Origin: Gonocerus acuteangulatus
Lineage: Eukaryota > Arthropoda > Insecta > Hemiptera > Coreidae
Reading direction: 5' to 3'
Assembly (NCBI GenBank): GCA_946811695.1
Contig: OX328125.1
Coordinates: 52,604,490-52,668,489 of the forward strand
Length of the DNA stretch: 64,000 nt
A model generated the notes under the pieces. The model made no database searches. It worked only from the letters and a program-made list of their open reading frames with translations, and was not told the DNA's origin. A program made the position numbers and the translations under genes. Of this stretch, positions 43,686-55,296 are shown one piece after another. Each line of letters begins with the position of its first letter. Positions within the stretch are counted from its first letter, which is position 1.

Positions 43686-44240
43686 ATTGGGCTTTTAAGC
43701 TTTGCATGTCACACCAAGGATACATATTACATGGAAATATGCTCAGATGGCTCTGTTCATGAGAAGCTTCATTTATAGCGAGGTAGACCTCTAATCTAGA
43801 CCAAGACAGCTCTACAGGTCCGAACACGGGATTCTGGTCTCGAGGTCAGAGTAATTATGCTTTCAACATCTAGTTAAGAAACCGTGATATACTATTGGCC
43901 TTTTGGATTCATGATGGAATTTCTATAGGCTATAAACTTCGTTGCTAATTGATTTCATCTCCTCCTACTTTCCGGCATATATCACCAAAGGTGCGGTTTT
44001 TTAAACCACTAACTTTCTAAGACATTTTCTTAACTAGACAAGACGGTTTCTTGACTAGATATTGAAAGCATAATTACTCTGACCTCGAGACCAGAATCCC
44101 GTGTTCGGACTTGTAGAGCTGTCATGGTAGATTAGAGGTCTACCTCGCTATAAATGAAGCTTCTCATGAACTGACCCATCTCAGCGTATTTCCATGTAAT
44201 ATGTATCCTTGGTGTGACATGCAAAGCTTAAAAGCCCAAT
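43686..44240. repeat. Long palindrome (200-bp arms, 157-bp spacer)
   Basis: Left arm 43686-43885 (from ATTGGGCTTTTAAGCTTTGC to AAGAAACCGT) and right arm 44043-44240 are reverse complements with few differences. They share GAGGTAGACCTCTAATCTA and GGTCTCGAGGTCAGAGTAAT. No clear target duplication, no coding capacity. It could be a foldback element, and a transcript would form a long double-stranded hairpin. Confidence 0.92.
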
Positions 44241-44616
44241 TCTTAATATTTCATCTTTGATGGAACGATTCAGAAATGTCAAGAACAGTTTCCCAACAAC
44301 AAAGTTGTCCGCTTGAAATTGACTAAGAATATTTTTGGTTGACATATTTTAGACTTTCGAGTGGCAACCTTCTGAACCTTATCATGATTTCTCTCTATTT
44401 TTCGAAAATAGTTCTGTCCCAGGTGTAGCCTACGACACAGCGATCTAAACAGCTCTCTGTAATTAGTTTCTTTCAAAGTGGAACGAGGTGTTCCCTGTGA
44501 ATGAAAAGTTGCACAGTGGTAGCTGAGCCACTGGTGAACATTACTGTGTAGTTTGAAGAAATTTCACTCACTGGATCAACACAAAATGAGTGAGTAAAAA
44601 CACTCATTTTCTATCA
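44241..44616. other. No gene recognised
   Basis: A 65-codon minus frame at 44279-44476, basic in character, is unassigned. A perfect 10-bp hairpin AAAATGAGTG/CACTCATTTT lies at 44582-44609. Confidence 0.35.
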
Positions 44617-44747
44617 TTGTGTGGGCCATTACCCTAGCTGAGGCTAGTGGTGGGGCGCTCCTGCACTCGCCTGATAGAGAGGCTGTCAATGCCCCTTCAG
44701 TAATTTAGATACTAGGCCCTGCGCTACTAGTCGACGTACATCAGCCT

Positions 44748-44825
44748 CCTTGGCTCAGTGGCAGCGTTCGATTCTGCAAACTTAATTGTCTCGGGTTCGC
44801 AGCTCGCCGGAGACAACTATATTTT
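44748..44825 (+). other. tRNA-like sequence in the LINE 5' region
   Basis: AGCCTCCTTGGCTCAGTGGC contains a perfect A box (TGGCTCAGTGGC), and TCGGGTTCGCAGC provides a B-box-like word about 45 bp on. The acceptor-like ends pair poorly, so it is not a working tRNA gene. It may be a decayed SINE or tRNA pseudogene, or a polymerase III-like promoter in the LINE 5' UTR. Confidence 0.45.
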
Positions 44826-44866
44826 TCTTTTCTTTTTTTTTTCTTTAATTATATTATAAACAGCTG

Positions 44867-46161
44867 TTGACTATGTCTTCAATAGAGGAACAGAATATGA
44901 CAGTAATAGAATCAACCTCAGCCCAAGATGTCGAAAACGTCGCCACAGGAAGACGTAAAAGATTACGCAAGAGAGCAAGTGACGTACTAACACCACCCAA
45001 GATTAAACAAAAAAAGTCGACTCTACCTCAAAATAGCCCCTCAACTCACTCCCGACACTCAGATAATAATCAAGCGTGCCAGGATTCGTCACAAAATCCC
45101 CTGAAACCCCCTAATATTTACATCAGGAAGGTATCGGATTTTAAAAAATTTAGTAGCACCCTAAAAGATCTCGTTGGAGAAAATAATTTCGTATGCCGGG
45201 CAAGGTTCAATGACATCGTCATAAAGCCTACTGACAGCGACTCCTACAGAAGCATCATCCGACACCTGGAAAGCAAGGAAGCTGACTTTCACTGCTACCA
45301 GTTACCCGAGGACAAATCCTACAGGGTGGCTCTTCAACAAAGGTTACTCTGTCAAACGAGCCCATAACGTACGGCACCCAGTCACAAAGGCCCAATTGCC
45401 GCTCTTCTTCGTCGACCTGGAGAAAAACGCAAAAAACCAAGGAAATTTTCCGCGAGCAATACCTACTATATACAAAAATAAAAGTAGAAGAACCGCGACG
45501 CAGGGGCGACGTCATACAATGCCAAAACTGCCAAGAGTTCAATCATACCCGCACATATTGTCATCACAAATCAAAATGTGTCAAATGCGGCTCCGAACAC
45601 CCCTCTAAGCACTGCCCTAAGCCAATCGAAGCCCCAGCGTGCTGCGCGAACTGCGGCGAAAATCACACTGCCAGCTACAAAGGGTGTGAAGTATATAAAG
45701 CACTCAAAACAATCAGAATGCAACGGCAGAGAACCCAGCTCAGTCATCAAAAAGACGCCAAGAAAGCATCACCACCCAGCGGGCCATCCCACTTCCCCAG
45801 CCTACAACCCGTTTCTGCAGCACAAGAATCGTCCCATCGTCGGCCGAACGTCACCTACTCCTCTCTGCTAACTACGCTCGAGAAAAAGAAGCCGCCTGAC
45901 CCTAAACCAGCTCAGAAACCACAAAAATTATCTTCCCTTCCTACCTCTTCAACTTTACCGTCCCAACCACAAATCCTGCCTACCTTCCCAACTACTCCCA
46001 CCCCATCTAAGCAAATCCCTCAGCATCAAGGACAAGATCCTATGATCCTTTTCTCCTCTTTCCTAAACAAACTCGAAACCCTTCTTACTCCTCTAATTAA
46101 CCTGATGACCACCCTTATAGCACACTTCCTTCCTAAATCCCAGAATGCAACACTTCCATAA
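44867..46161 (+). pseudogene. Jockey-type ORF1 (gag) with three CCHC knuckles, frameshifted
   Basis: The first frame (to 45367) has NIYIRKVSDFKKFSSTLKDL and ends with DKSYRVAL, the PRE_C2HC-type region of Jockey gag. A frameshift with probable loss of some codons leads to KAQLPLFFVDLEKNAKNQGN. A second frameshift near 45440 leads to three zinc knuckles: CQNCQEFNHTRTYC, CVKCGSEHPSKHC and CANCGENHTASYKGC. A Pro/Ser-rich C-terminal region follows, ending at TAA (46159-46161). In active elements this protein binds the LINE RNA. The knuckles are all intact; only the frame is broken. Confidence 0.9.
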
Positions 46162-48795
46162 TACCCATCTCTCAATTCTTTTGTGGAATGCCAACGGACT
46201 TACTACAAGACGACAAGAACTGACACTTTTACTAACTGACAAAAACATTGACATTGCACTAATAACGGAGACACACCTGAAAAAAATCAATGTCATTGGG
46301 TGTACTCCTGTTATCGAACCGACCATCCATCTCTGGCGCAACATGGCACTCTGATTTTAATCAAGAACCAGATCAAACACCATCAAGAATCCAGCATGGC
46401 TTCAGCAAGCCTGCAGGTAACTTCCATATCTCTTTCCCTTTCTCCCTTCGACATCATACTATCCGCAGTGTATTGTTCTCCCAATCATACCATTTACCAT
46501 CCTGAATTCCTCTCAATATTCCAATCCTTTGGTCCCCGCTTCCTCACCGGGGGTGATTTCAACGCGAAACACGTCGTTCATGTGGGGAAGCCGTTCAGCT
46601 AACTCCCGTGGCAGAATCCTTTATGATATCCTCAATTCCCAGAATTATCTCCCTATATCGCCAAACACACCAACATACTGGCCAACTGATCCATCCCGCA
46701 ATCCTGACCTAGTCGATTTCTTCATCTCCTCTGGCTTGGGAGGTATAGCGACTTCTGTTGATTCGCTCCTCGACCTATCGTCGGACCATTCTGCTATCCT
46801 TCTAACCCTCTTCTCATCCGCTGTACCCCGTCCTCTACAACCAACCCTTACACCCGGTCCTATCAACTGGCAATCATTTCAGCTCAACCTAGAGCGCTCC
46901 ATAGACCTAACCGTATCCCTAAAAACCCCTTCAGACCTAGACAAAGCCACTGAATTGTTTACTAAAGCCATTCAGGACAGTGCCCGCAATTCATGCCGAC
47001 CAAGGACAAGGTTACCTCATTCACCCAAACTGCAACTTCCAACCCACATCCAAGAACTTCTTGCAGCCAAGCGTCGGGCCAGAGCTCTATGGCAAAGATC
47101 ACGCTATCCCTCCGACAGAAACGCATACAACAGACTGACGCGACAACTAAAATCTTCAATATATCAATTCCGTTCAGAATCCTTTAACGAATACCTTTCA
47201 TCCCTCTCTACACAAGACTGTTCTTTGTGGACAGTCACTCGTAAAATCCTCAGGTTTCACCAAATTCCTTCTCCACTCAAACGCAGCGATGGGTCCTGGG
47301 CCAGAAGTGATGAAGAAAAGGCGCTCCTTCTCTCCACACACCTTACTTCAGCATTTTCCCCTAATCCTCAAACGAACCCCTCTCATGATGAAGATATCGT
47401 AGACTACCTGAATTCTCCTTTACCTTTGTCTTTCCCTCCCAAAGCTTTCCATCCGTCCGAAGTAAAATACATCATGAAACACCTCCCTAGGAAATCTCCC
47501 GGTTATGACCTCATCACCTCCACAATTCTCAAAAACCTCCCCCAGAAGGCCATTATATTCCTTACATACCTGTACAACTCGATCCTTAGGACAACCCATT
47601 TCCCGAACCCCTGGAAACACTCAGTTATTATTGTTAATCCCAAACCTTTTAAACCTCCCGACTGCCCTTCTTCCTATCGACCAATCAGCCTTCTACCGTT
47701 AATGTCCAAAATATTTGAAAAACTCCTTTACAAAAGAATCCTTCCTATCATAGAATCCTCGAAGAAAATCCCCAACCACCAATTTGGTTTCCGCTCCCAG
47801 CATTCCACCATACAACAGTGTTTACGAGTTGTAGACTCAATATCCTCCTCGCTTGAACGTAAGAGTTTTTGCACGAGTGCCTTTCTCGACGTTGCTAAGT
47901 AAAGCTTATACTTCCTCACACCTATTTCCTTATCCTCAAATCCTACCTTTCAATCAGATCCTTTCAAGTTAAACAAGGTACAAGTCTTTCCCCGACCTGC
48001 CCCATAAACGCTGGTGCCCCTCAAGGGAGTATTATTGGTCCTCTCCTTTTCCTCCTTTACACTGCGGATATTCCTACACACCCTCATACCTTACTGACCA
48101 CCTACGCAGATGATACTGCCATCCTATCAACTTCCCCTGATCCCTCAGTAGCATCCCAACACCTGCAGGAACATCTTACTGCTATTCAGCATTGGAGTGA
48201 AAGATGGAGAGTTAAAATCAACCCTGAAAAATGTAAACAGGTTACATTCACCCTAAACCGGAGATCATGTCCTACAGTCTACCTCAAAAACACTCCACTA
48301 CTAGTATCCAGCGAGGTTCGATATCTAAGATTATACCTTGACAGCCGACTGACATGGAACCCTCACACGAGACTGAAAAGACAAGAACTGAACAAACGAT
48401 ACGGACTACTTAGACGACTCCTTGGACCCTCATCTAAATTATCAATACAGAACAAACTAACGATATACAAAACAATCATTCGGCCAATATGGACATAGGG
48501 ACTTGAACTCTGGGGATCTGCAAAACCATCCAACATCAACAGAATACAGGCATTCCAGTCAAAAGTCCTCCGTAAAATTGTAAATGCCCCCTTTTATATA
48601 TCCAACAAAACCCTACACAATGACCTCAACATCCCATTTGTCCTTGACCTCGCTAAAACCCGTTTCCAAACGTTCCACTCCAAATTGTCTCACCATCCTA
48701 ATCCTGAAGGTCAATCCTTATCATCCCAATCCCATCCAGACAATCCCCCCAGGCGGCTCAAGAGACAGTGGCCTCGAGACAATTTACTTGCCTGA
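46145..48795 (+). pseudogene. Jockey-type ORF2: AP endonuclease and reverse transcriptase, disrupted
   Basis: The start ATG at 46145 overlaps the end of ORF1. The AP-endonuclease domain: SILLWNANGL and ALITETHL, a frameshift near 46295, HGTLILIK, TGGDFNAKH, another frameshift near 46585, and SSDHSAIL. The reverse transcriptase: KSPGYDLITS, SSYRPISLLPLMSKIFEKLL, FGFRSQHST, FLDVAK (first catalytic Asp), then a deletion of roughly 20 codons around the usual AFD, then AGAPQGSIIGPLLF, TTYADDTAIL (catalytic YADD) and YLRLYLDSRLTW. A TAG at 48496-48498 replaces what is usually Tyr in RPIWTYG. It ends with TGA at 48793-48795. No RNase H domain, as in Jockey elements. Domain order is complete but the protein cannot be made. 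Confidence 0.93.
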
Positions 48796-49001
48796 TCTTT
48801 TTATGATCAATAAAATGTTTATTGAGACACCTCTGGAAGTGCCAACAATGGTTGGCTTCTTCCAAATTTTGTATTTTTAATTATTTTTTACTTTTGTCAG
48901 TTTTATCAACGTGTACATAATATCTGGATCAACATACTTGATCATTGTACTGTTATCTGTACAGATTTCAAATAAATAAATACTAAATAAAGAAAAAAAA
49001 A

Positions 49002-49363
49002 ATTTCGAAATATTTAAGAAAATATACGCACGGTCTCAAACTTTACCTATCTTGTATTTATGAAAAGTAAGTAATAAACCATTATTGTCTCTTCGAAGGT
49101 AGATTTATACCCGGCAAAAAAGTAATAAAAAATTTCATTATTTTAACCCAGACTAAATCTACCTTTGCATCCCACCAGTCAGCGATCTCCTCTCAATTAT
49201 TGTATTTTATTTATGTTACAGTTTTTATTCTTCTTGGTAACTTCTAATATTTAGCATGTATTAGCACTTTATCTTCGTCATCAGAAAAGCCTATAAAGCC
49301 GGCGAGCATCGGAGAATTCAGTCACTAATTCTTTGTATGGGTACATAGAGAGTGGAACGTAGA
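49002..49363. other. LINE flank, no gene
   Basis: Immediately after the LINE tail, TTTCGAAATATTTAAGAAAA resembles the CGAGATATTTAAGGAAAAT word of family Y, so the LINE may have inserted into such a repeat. Confidence 0.4.
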
Positions 49364-49980
49364 GAGAGCAAGGAGCATAGCGAATAAATCAGACACCTAA
49401 GGTTAAAGGGAAATAAGCCGAGTGCAACAGCTGGCAAAGCAGAGGTCATAGCAACCACTTCAAGATAGTTGGAACAACAACTATGTTTTTTGCTTACTCT
49501 TTGTTCCAATCTACGTACATTGAAACAATAAATATGATAGGGTATTCATTTTCAACTGCTCTATAAATTTCATTTTGAAACTGTAACGTAACTCCTTTGA
49601 TAAGAAAACGTTCTTAAGCCTTATTGCTCGCGCAATGCCTAAATGCGTGCCTAAATAACTTGTGTCTATTGTTTGTATTTAAATTAAATTAAGGGTATAC
49701 CCAATAAGGCTCAAGAAAGTTTGTTTGTAATTTTGCTTATCAAAATTATGTTACAGTTTCAAAATGAAATTTGGAAGGTATAGAGCAGGTGAAAATGAAT
49801 ACCCTATCATATTTATTGTTTCAATGTACATAGATTGGAATAAAGAGTAAGCAAAAAACATAGTTGTTGTTCCAACTATCTTGAAGTGGTTGCTATGACC
49901 TCTGCTTTGCCAGCTGTTCCACTCTGCTTACTTCCCTTTAACCTTTGGTGTCTGATTTATTCGCTATGCTCCTTGCTCTC
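49364..49980. repeat. Long palindrome (262/278-bp arms, 77-bp spacer)
   Basis: Left arm 49364-49625 and right arm 49703-49980 are reverse complements with scattered differences and a few small gaps. Shared words include GAGAGCAAGGAGCATAGCGA, AGAGGTCATAGCAACCACTT and GATAGGGTATTCATTTTCA. No coding capacity or clear target duplication. Distinct in sequence from the palindrome at 43686-44240. Confidence 0.92.
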
Positions 49981-50787
49981 TTTATTAATATATTAATAAA
50001 GAAATCGGTTGTTCTATTTGGTAAATGGAGAGGAAATGTTATATTTAATATAGTATTGAGTTTCTTGGTATCCAAGCTTTCACCATAAATAAAATGATTG
50101 ATTGATTGCTTAATTAGAGTATTTATAAGTCTCAAAAAGGGTAGTGCTACATTTTAGCTTGTCTACACGAGCATGAAAATTGCCCGTTTCCCTTCCTTAA
50201 AATGGAAAGATATTATGTCCTTTTGCATAATCATGACATCTAAATTTGCAACAGAGTGATATTACAGATATTAGTTTTTTTTTCACGCCCTTATTTTTTT
50301 AAGCTACATAGGGGTTTGACCCTATCTGCGTTTCTGCTTGGATTAGACACATAATATAATGAATCCCCTGTAGCCTACAATTAGCGACTCATCCAAATGC
50401 AAAACTGGACAATCTTATCCATATGTAAAACCCTATTCAGAAAATATAGTATCTTTAAGAAGAATATAAATGACTTGTACATTCGGATAGATTACTCTTT
50501 GTTGAGTGATAAACATTATCAAAGTTTAATTTTAATAAATCAGAAATAATAAACTATATAAAGAATATAGCAATCTTAACTTATATGTTTAGTCATACCA
50601 ACCAGTTTTAGTTAAATTATACTAATTAGCACAAAAAAAAAAGTTTTCAAGAGCCAAAAAAAAAACTAAAATTGCTTGTCTAAAATCAGTAAATAAAGTT
50701 CGGTAGTTTCTCGAGAACCCACAAGACAGTAGCAATATCAAGCTGCACATACATAAATTACCGAATTTTAGGACGGGTTAAGTACAG
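49981..50787. other. No gene recognised
   Basis: AT-rich; a 65-codon minus frame partly within the palindrome edge is unassigned. Confidence 0.4.
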
Positions 50788-50930
50788 GTTACCACCGTTT
50801 TCTAGACATGATAGGGCTGAAGCCGTTTTTTTTTCTAAAGCCACCAACCCTAGTGGGAATCGAACACTCGAACTTAGGCACAGGGTGCAACCGCCTTAGC
50901 ACTAACGGCCTCCTTTTTTTTTTTTTTTTT
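50788..50930 (-). mobile_element. tRNA-derived SINE (family B)
   Basis: Minus strand: AGGAGGCCGTTAGTGCTAAG head, then B box GTTCGATTCCC, then AGCCCTATCATGTCTAGAAA and GGTGGTAACCT. It corresponds in order to 36040-36186. A T tract (50914-50930 on the plus strand) abuts the head side. Confidence 0.75.
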
Positions 50931-51104
50931 CTTAATTCATGTTCATTTAAAATCAGTAAAATTTAAAGTACAATAATTAATTGTGCAACTCACGACCCCC
51001 TTAAATATAAAAATCACAATTTTAAGTAAGACAGTGTGCATTCTGTTAACATTGTGGCATGATGTAGATGTTTCATTTCCAAATGCAGAAATTGGCTTTT
51101 ATTT

Positions 51105-51108
<4 letters not shown>
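50931..51108. other. AT-rich spacer
   Basis: No gene seen. Confidence 0.4.

Positions 51109-51177
<69 letters not shown>
51109..51177. repeat. (TA)n microsatellite
   Basis: About 69 bp, uninterrupted. Flanks do not show family Y or Z blocks. Confidence 0.95.
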
Positions 51178-51179
<2 letters not shown>

Positions 51180-52324
51180 AAATAATGCCTTGACTTAAGC
51201 TAATAACGCCCTGTGTATTATTCAGTTATTTAATTAACAGATATATTTCATCTCCATAATTCCAAGAAATAGAGTTTCACCTAAAAAAGTATTGTCAGCA
51301 ATTATTCTTCAATTAATACTTTCGGATTGGGTCGTGATTGGGAATTACTGTCCCTGTTAAATGCTATCCTCGTCAGTATAAGTAAATTCCATAAGGTAAC
51401 TCCATGAGTTTTAAATACTTAACAGAGGCCATGAACTAACGATGGTAGTTTACATTTTACTTAAGTCGTGTACTTTATACCTTATGCTAATGGCTCTCCT
51501 CGTAGACCGTTTTACAACCTCTACGATAACTACAATAAAGCCCGCATTCGTGTCTCTCTCCGCAATAAGGGTTTTGTTTAAAAGCTACGACCATAAGCCT
51601 GGAGAGAGAGAGAGAAAAAAAAGGCACATAAAACCAAAGAACACGGCATTCCTCATGGAACTGTCGCTGGTCCTAACAATTCCTTTGACACCAGAAAGCT
51701 GTTTTACTGCCTGTCTAATGAGCCAGGAATCTATTCTCCAAGGCACTTTATCTTTATTAGTGATTCCATTTACTATTACTACCGAAGACAATCAGTATAG
51801 AAGTCGTTTAACGCTCTTATGTTCAAATATAAATAAGAACCACTGACTCAGAAACTATACTTTATTACCTACGAATTCAGGATTCAGTTTTATGAATTTA
51901 CTACTATCAATTAGCCTGTGATTTTGGACTTACAATAGTCCCCATATTATTGAACAAATTCAAAATTCTGTGTGTCCGTTCTATTTAGTCTTGGCTAACC
52001 TCATTCTGTCCAAAAGCCAGAGCTGTTTAGCATAAGAGTTGAAAGATTATTTTGAGCAGCCGCCAAGCCTGAGAGTAGTCATTATGGAAATGTAACGAAA
52101 ATTATATATCACAGAAATACACCTACATTAAGATGTAATAACTTGTGGCTTTTTTTTCTTTTTGTATTTTTTCCACATTACAGTAATGGCAATTTATTTT
52201 GGGCTTATAAGGTTTGTTTTCTTACTGCGTATAAGAACATCCCTTCTTTTTTGGAAAATTATTAGCGTGCAGAAACAAATGATGCGTCCTTACATTGTCT
52301 TCTTGCCACAGAGTATTTTATCTA
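51178..52324. other. No gene confirmed; one 134-codon frame
   Basis: A plus-strand frame at 51442-51846 (134 codons, starting MVVYILLKSC) is long for this AT-rich sequence. It lacks any domain I recognise and has no visible gene context. A second frame, 52162-52347, is hydrophobic and unassigned. Confidence 0.25.
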
Positions 52325-52599
52325 TTATAGCAGCCCTGCATCCTTGACAAACCCTCTGATCTTCTGAGGTGTGAGCTCAGAATCTCTTCCTGGGTCAGTT
52401 ATTTTTGCAGATCCTAAGTACATAAAGCGTCTGCGTGCGAGTACCGTGCAGTCTGTTATGTGTACGGGTGTTTCCTCCTCTATCCCACATAACCTACATA
52501 GAGAGGTTGTAACCAGGCCCATATTGTGTGGATTTTTATTCATCTTTACATGACCTGTGTAAAGAGCCACAGTCTCCCTCATAGCTTTTCTATGTAGGG

Positions 52600-52600
<1 letters not shown>
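52325..52600 (-). pseudogene. LINE ORF2 C-terminal zinc-knuckle fragment
   Basis: The frame reads RETVALYTGHVKMNKNPHNM, then GLVTTSLCRLCGIEEETPVH with ITDC, and ends GFVKDAGLL and TAA. This is the conserved segment after the RNase H domain of I/R1-group LINEs ('TGH..l..hL..mGl....CR.C..eeET..H.l..C'). The CxxC...H...C pattern is intact. The 5' side is cut by a (TA)n tract at 52602-52634, so this is a 3' remnant. It is not the same family as the RNase H fragment at 14122-14878. Confidence 0.85.

Positions 52601-52601
<1 letters not shown>

Positions 52602-52634
<33 letters not shown>
52602..52634. repeat. (TA)n microsatellite
   Basis: TA tract replacing the upstream part of the LINE fragment. 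Confidence 0.95.
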
Positions 52635-52636
<2 letters not shown>

Positions 52637-53943
52637 TACAAGAAAAAAACATATCATATATTTATTACAGAAATCGCAAACATAACTGACTCATTTATAA
52701 CTGGCCCCAGCACAATAGTAGGGCCAGATAAGGCTCATAACACATTTCATCCACACCTCTCCCCGGATGTCTTCAGCGAACTTTCCATAACAATAGATGC
52801 AAGTTCCTTTGCTTATGTCTGATTTCTTGCCACCGTTGACACCTAGAGTGGTATCATCGCTGTCCAGAAAGGGAGGGTCATCGTAGTCTGATGATGAACC
52901 GTATAGTATCGTAGTCGAACTTTCTTTTTTTGAAGGCTACGATATATCTTAAATGTGTGGTCATAAGGACTTAGGTCATTTTTTGAGCATTTGGAGATTA
53001 TTAGCACAAAATTGTAGTAGTATTATAGCACAAAATCACAGCTACCGGTTGCTATTAGGTTCTTAAGCCAAACCTTAAAACTGGCTCAGCTGTACCAATT
53101 GATATTATAGCCTTAAGTTTATAACTCCCTTCCTCGTATTAAGGAGCTTTGCTTTTACTTTCCGGGAAAAAAATCATATTTTTTATTTAAGCCCTAATCA
53201 AATATATAGTATCTTAATCTCCTTTATTCGTATTTCATATATATTTTTATAAATGAAATATGTTTCTATCTGTTCAGCGAAGGCATTAGCTCATCCGAAG
53301 TGATCTGTCGAAACGTATTAAAACAATAAAAGAATACGAACAATTAAAATGCCGAAAGTTTATAAATTTTAAAAGTAAAAGAGCAGTGTTTCAAACTTAA
53401 AATCTTTTTGGGGCTCTTTGAAAAACAGAATCATTGTAAGTATAAACCGTATAAATTTAAATAACAAACTTTATCAAAACAAGCCAAAGAGTGTATACGT
53501 TATTCACGACAATTACATTAACAATGTTGAAATAGTAAGTTCTCCCACTAATATCTGACGTGATCACCACATAGTAACTGGGAATTTGGATCATAAATTA
53601 ACGTTATTACCCATGAATTAGTTTTTTATTGTACATCTCTACAGGAATTTACGACAATACTGGCAGTTATGGGTCATTATTTTGAACTCATGGTGTGAAA
53701 TCGTTTAATTCTACAACTTTTATGAGGACTTTCGAAACCTCTATTTGAAATCTTAAGTTTTTCAAGGTTTTTGGTGCTTTACTCCGGTAGAATTACTGAG
53801 TGAATTTATTAGTTTCTTTGCGTTGATATACTTCTGTCGTTTAATCTATATAAGTTACGTTTGTATTTAAGGAATTATGTGCCTCCAATGAGAATCACGC
53901 TCATATAACATATTTCTATTCTCTGGGTCACACTTATATCTAT
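52635..53943. other. No gene recognised
   Basis: AT-rich. CTTATATCTAT at 53933-53943 is the left target duplication of the Penelope-like element. Confidence 0.45.
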
Positions 53944-53990
53944 CTTGATCCTGTCTCGGCTTCTTTCTCCAGCGGTGCTCGTTGTACTGC

Positions 53991-54030
53991 CGTTATATTT
54001 CGCCCAAATCCTATTGGGCTTCATCAGACG
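53991..54030 (-). ncRNA. Hammerhead-like motif, left terminal repeat
   Basis: Inverted twin of the motif at 55277-55316, same sequence. Confidence 0.4.
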
Positions 54031-54139
54031 TATTCTGTCCAGTTCGGGGTGTGCAGGAGCTATGCTTGGCTCGCGCTCCTGCCGGCTTTTTATCCTCATT
54101 CCGCCATTCTTTCCGCTCCCTAGGCGGACCAATCAGCTG

Positions 54140-55296
54140 GAGAAAGCCCCAGAGAAACCGACGCTGTGGCTGAGGTACGTGGACGACGTCTTCGCTGTGT
54201 GTTCGCACGGACATGAGAAACTCGAGCGCTTTTTAGCCTTCCTGAACAGCAACCATCCGGCCATCAAGTTCACTATGGAAAAGGAGAGTGATAACCGACT
54301 CCCGTTTCTGGACCTGCTTATAGTCAAGAAACCGGGTGGGAGATTCGGACATACAGTATACCGGAAGCCGACGGCTACGGGGAGGTACTTACACGCCGAT
54401 TCTCATCACCATCCTGCCCAGAAGAATGGTCACCATCGGAGAAGAATGGTGTGATCAAGACCCTGACACTGAGAGCCCTTAGGCTGTGCAGCAGTAAGAC
54501 CTACCTAGACGCGGAACTGGCTCACCTCAAGGAGGATTTTCTTGGGAACGGGTACGGATCCAAGGAAATCTCTCGTACTATGAACAGAGTTCTGAGACAG
54601 CAGCGACAAGGTGGAGGCACAAAACCGGAAAGGGCGGTGGAGAAGAGGGCAACGTTGCCTTACGTTCGAGGTGTCAGTGAGAAGATTGGCAGGATGTTTA
54701 TGGGACTCGGTGTGGATGTAGCTTACAAACCCCTAGACAAGATGAGCGACTGCCTGGGTTCAGCAAAGGACAAGCAGTGGCTGCAGGATAAGGGTGTTTA
54801 CCTTCTTCCATGTGATTGCGGGACAGTTTATGTCGGGCAGACCGGGAAGAAGGTGGCCACAAGAATTGGGCAGCACTGCGCTGATTACCGTCTGAGACGC
54901 ACGAAAACTTCCGCTGTCGCGAGACATGGGGAGGAGTGCTCCGGACAGATGCTGTTCGACCAGGCCAGGACGCTGGCGAAGGAAGATGTACTGGAGAGGA
55001 GGCTGGTCAGGGAGGCTATAGAGATCTCGAAGTATAAGAGTGTAGCGATGAACGGCGAGGATGGTCTAGCGCTACCTACAGTCTACGGGCCGGTTCTGAG
55101 ACTTCTCCGGTCAGACGGTAGAATGCGCCCCGAACGGCAGACCAGGGAAACCAATGAGCGTAGAAGACAGCTGATTGGTCCGCCTAGGGAGCGGAAAGAA
55201 TGGCGGAACGAGGATAAAAAGCCGGCAGGAGCGCGAGCCAAGCATAGCTCCTGCACACCCCGAACTGGACAGAATACGTCTGATGAAGCCCAATAG
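54140..55296 (+). pseudogene. Penelope-like reverse transcriptase (C-part) plus GIY-YIG endonuclease, one frameshift
   Basis: The reverse transcriptase starts just before the catalytic box: WLRYVDDVFAV, then FLNSNHPAIKFTMEKE, LPFLDLLI and VYRKPTATGRYLH (thumb). Upstream palm motifs are missing because the copy is 5' truncated at the inverted repeat. A 20-bp imperfect tandem duplication (GAAGAATGG repeated at about 54421-54452) shifts the frame. The second frame continues with IKTLTLRALRLC and LPYVRGVSEKIGR. From 54793 comes the GIY-YIG domain: GVYLLPCDCGTVYVGQTG, KVATRIGQH (conserved Arg) and a late Glu region. The frame runs into the right terminal repeat and stops inside the hammerhead core (GATGAAGCCCAATAG). 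Confidence 0.93.

Larger units (their letters stand above)
44617..49001 (+). mobile_element. Nearly full-length Jockey-type LINE (inactive)
   Basis: About 4.4 kb: a GC-richer 5' region, ORF1 (gag) 44867-46161, ORF2 (endonuclease plus reverse transcriptase) 46145-48795 overlapping ORF1 by 17 bp, a short 3' UTR, and an AAATAAATAAATACTAAATA-type tail ending in A's near 49001. It is much more C-rich than its surroundings. The 5' boundary is estimated from the composition change. The target duplication was not resolved. A truncated relative lies at 939-1315. Confidence 0.85.

Noticed and set aside
49262..49295. CTGATGACGAAGAT on the minus strand as a hammerhead core
   Set aside because: The required GAAA after stem II is absent and no stem I is seen.
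53875..54132. Minus-strand 85-codon frame at the left end of the Penelope-like element
   Set aside because: It is the inverted copy of the 3' terminal repeat, where the nuclease frame happens to run into the repeat; not a separate gene.
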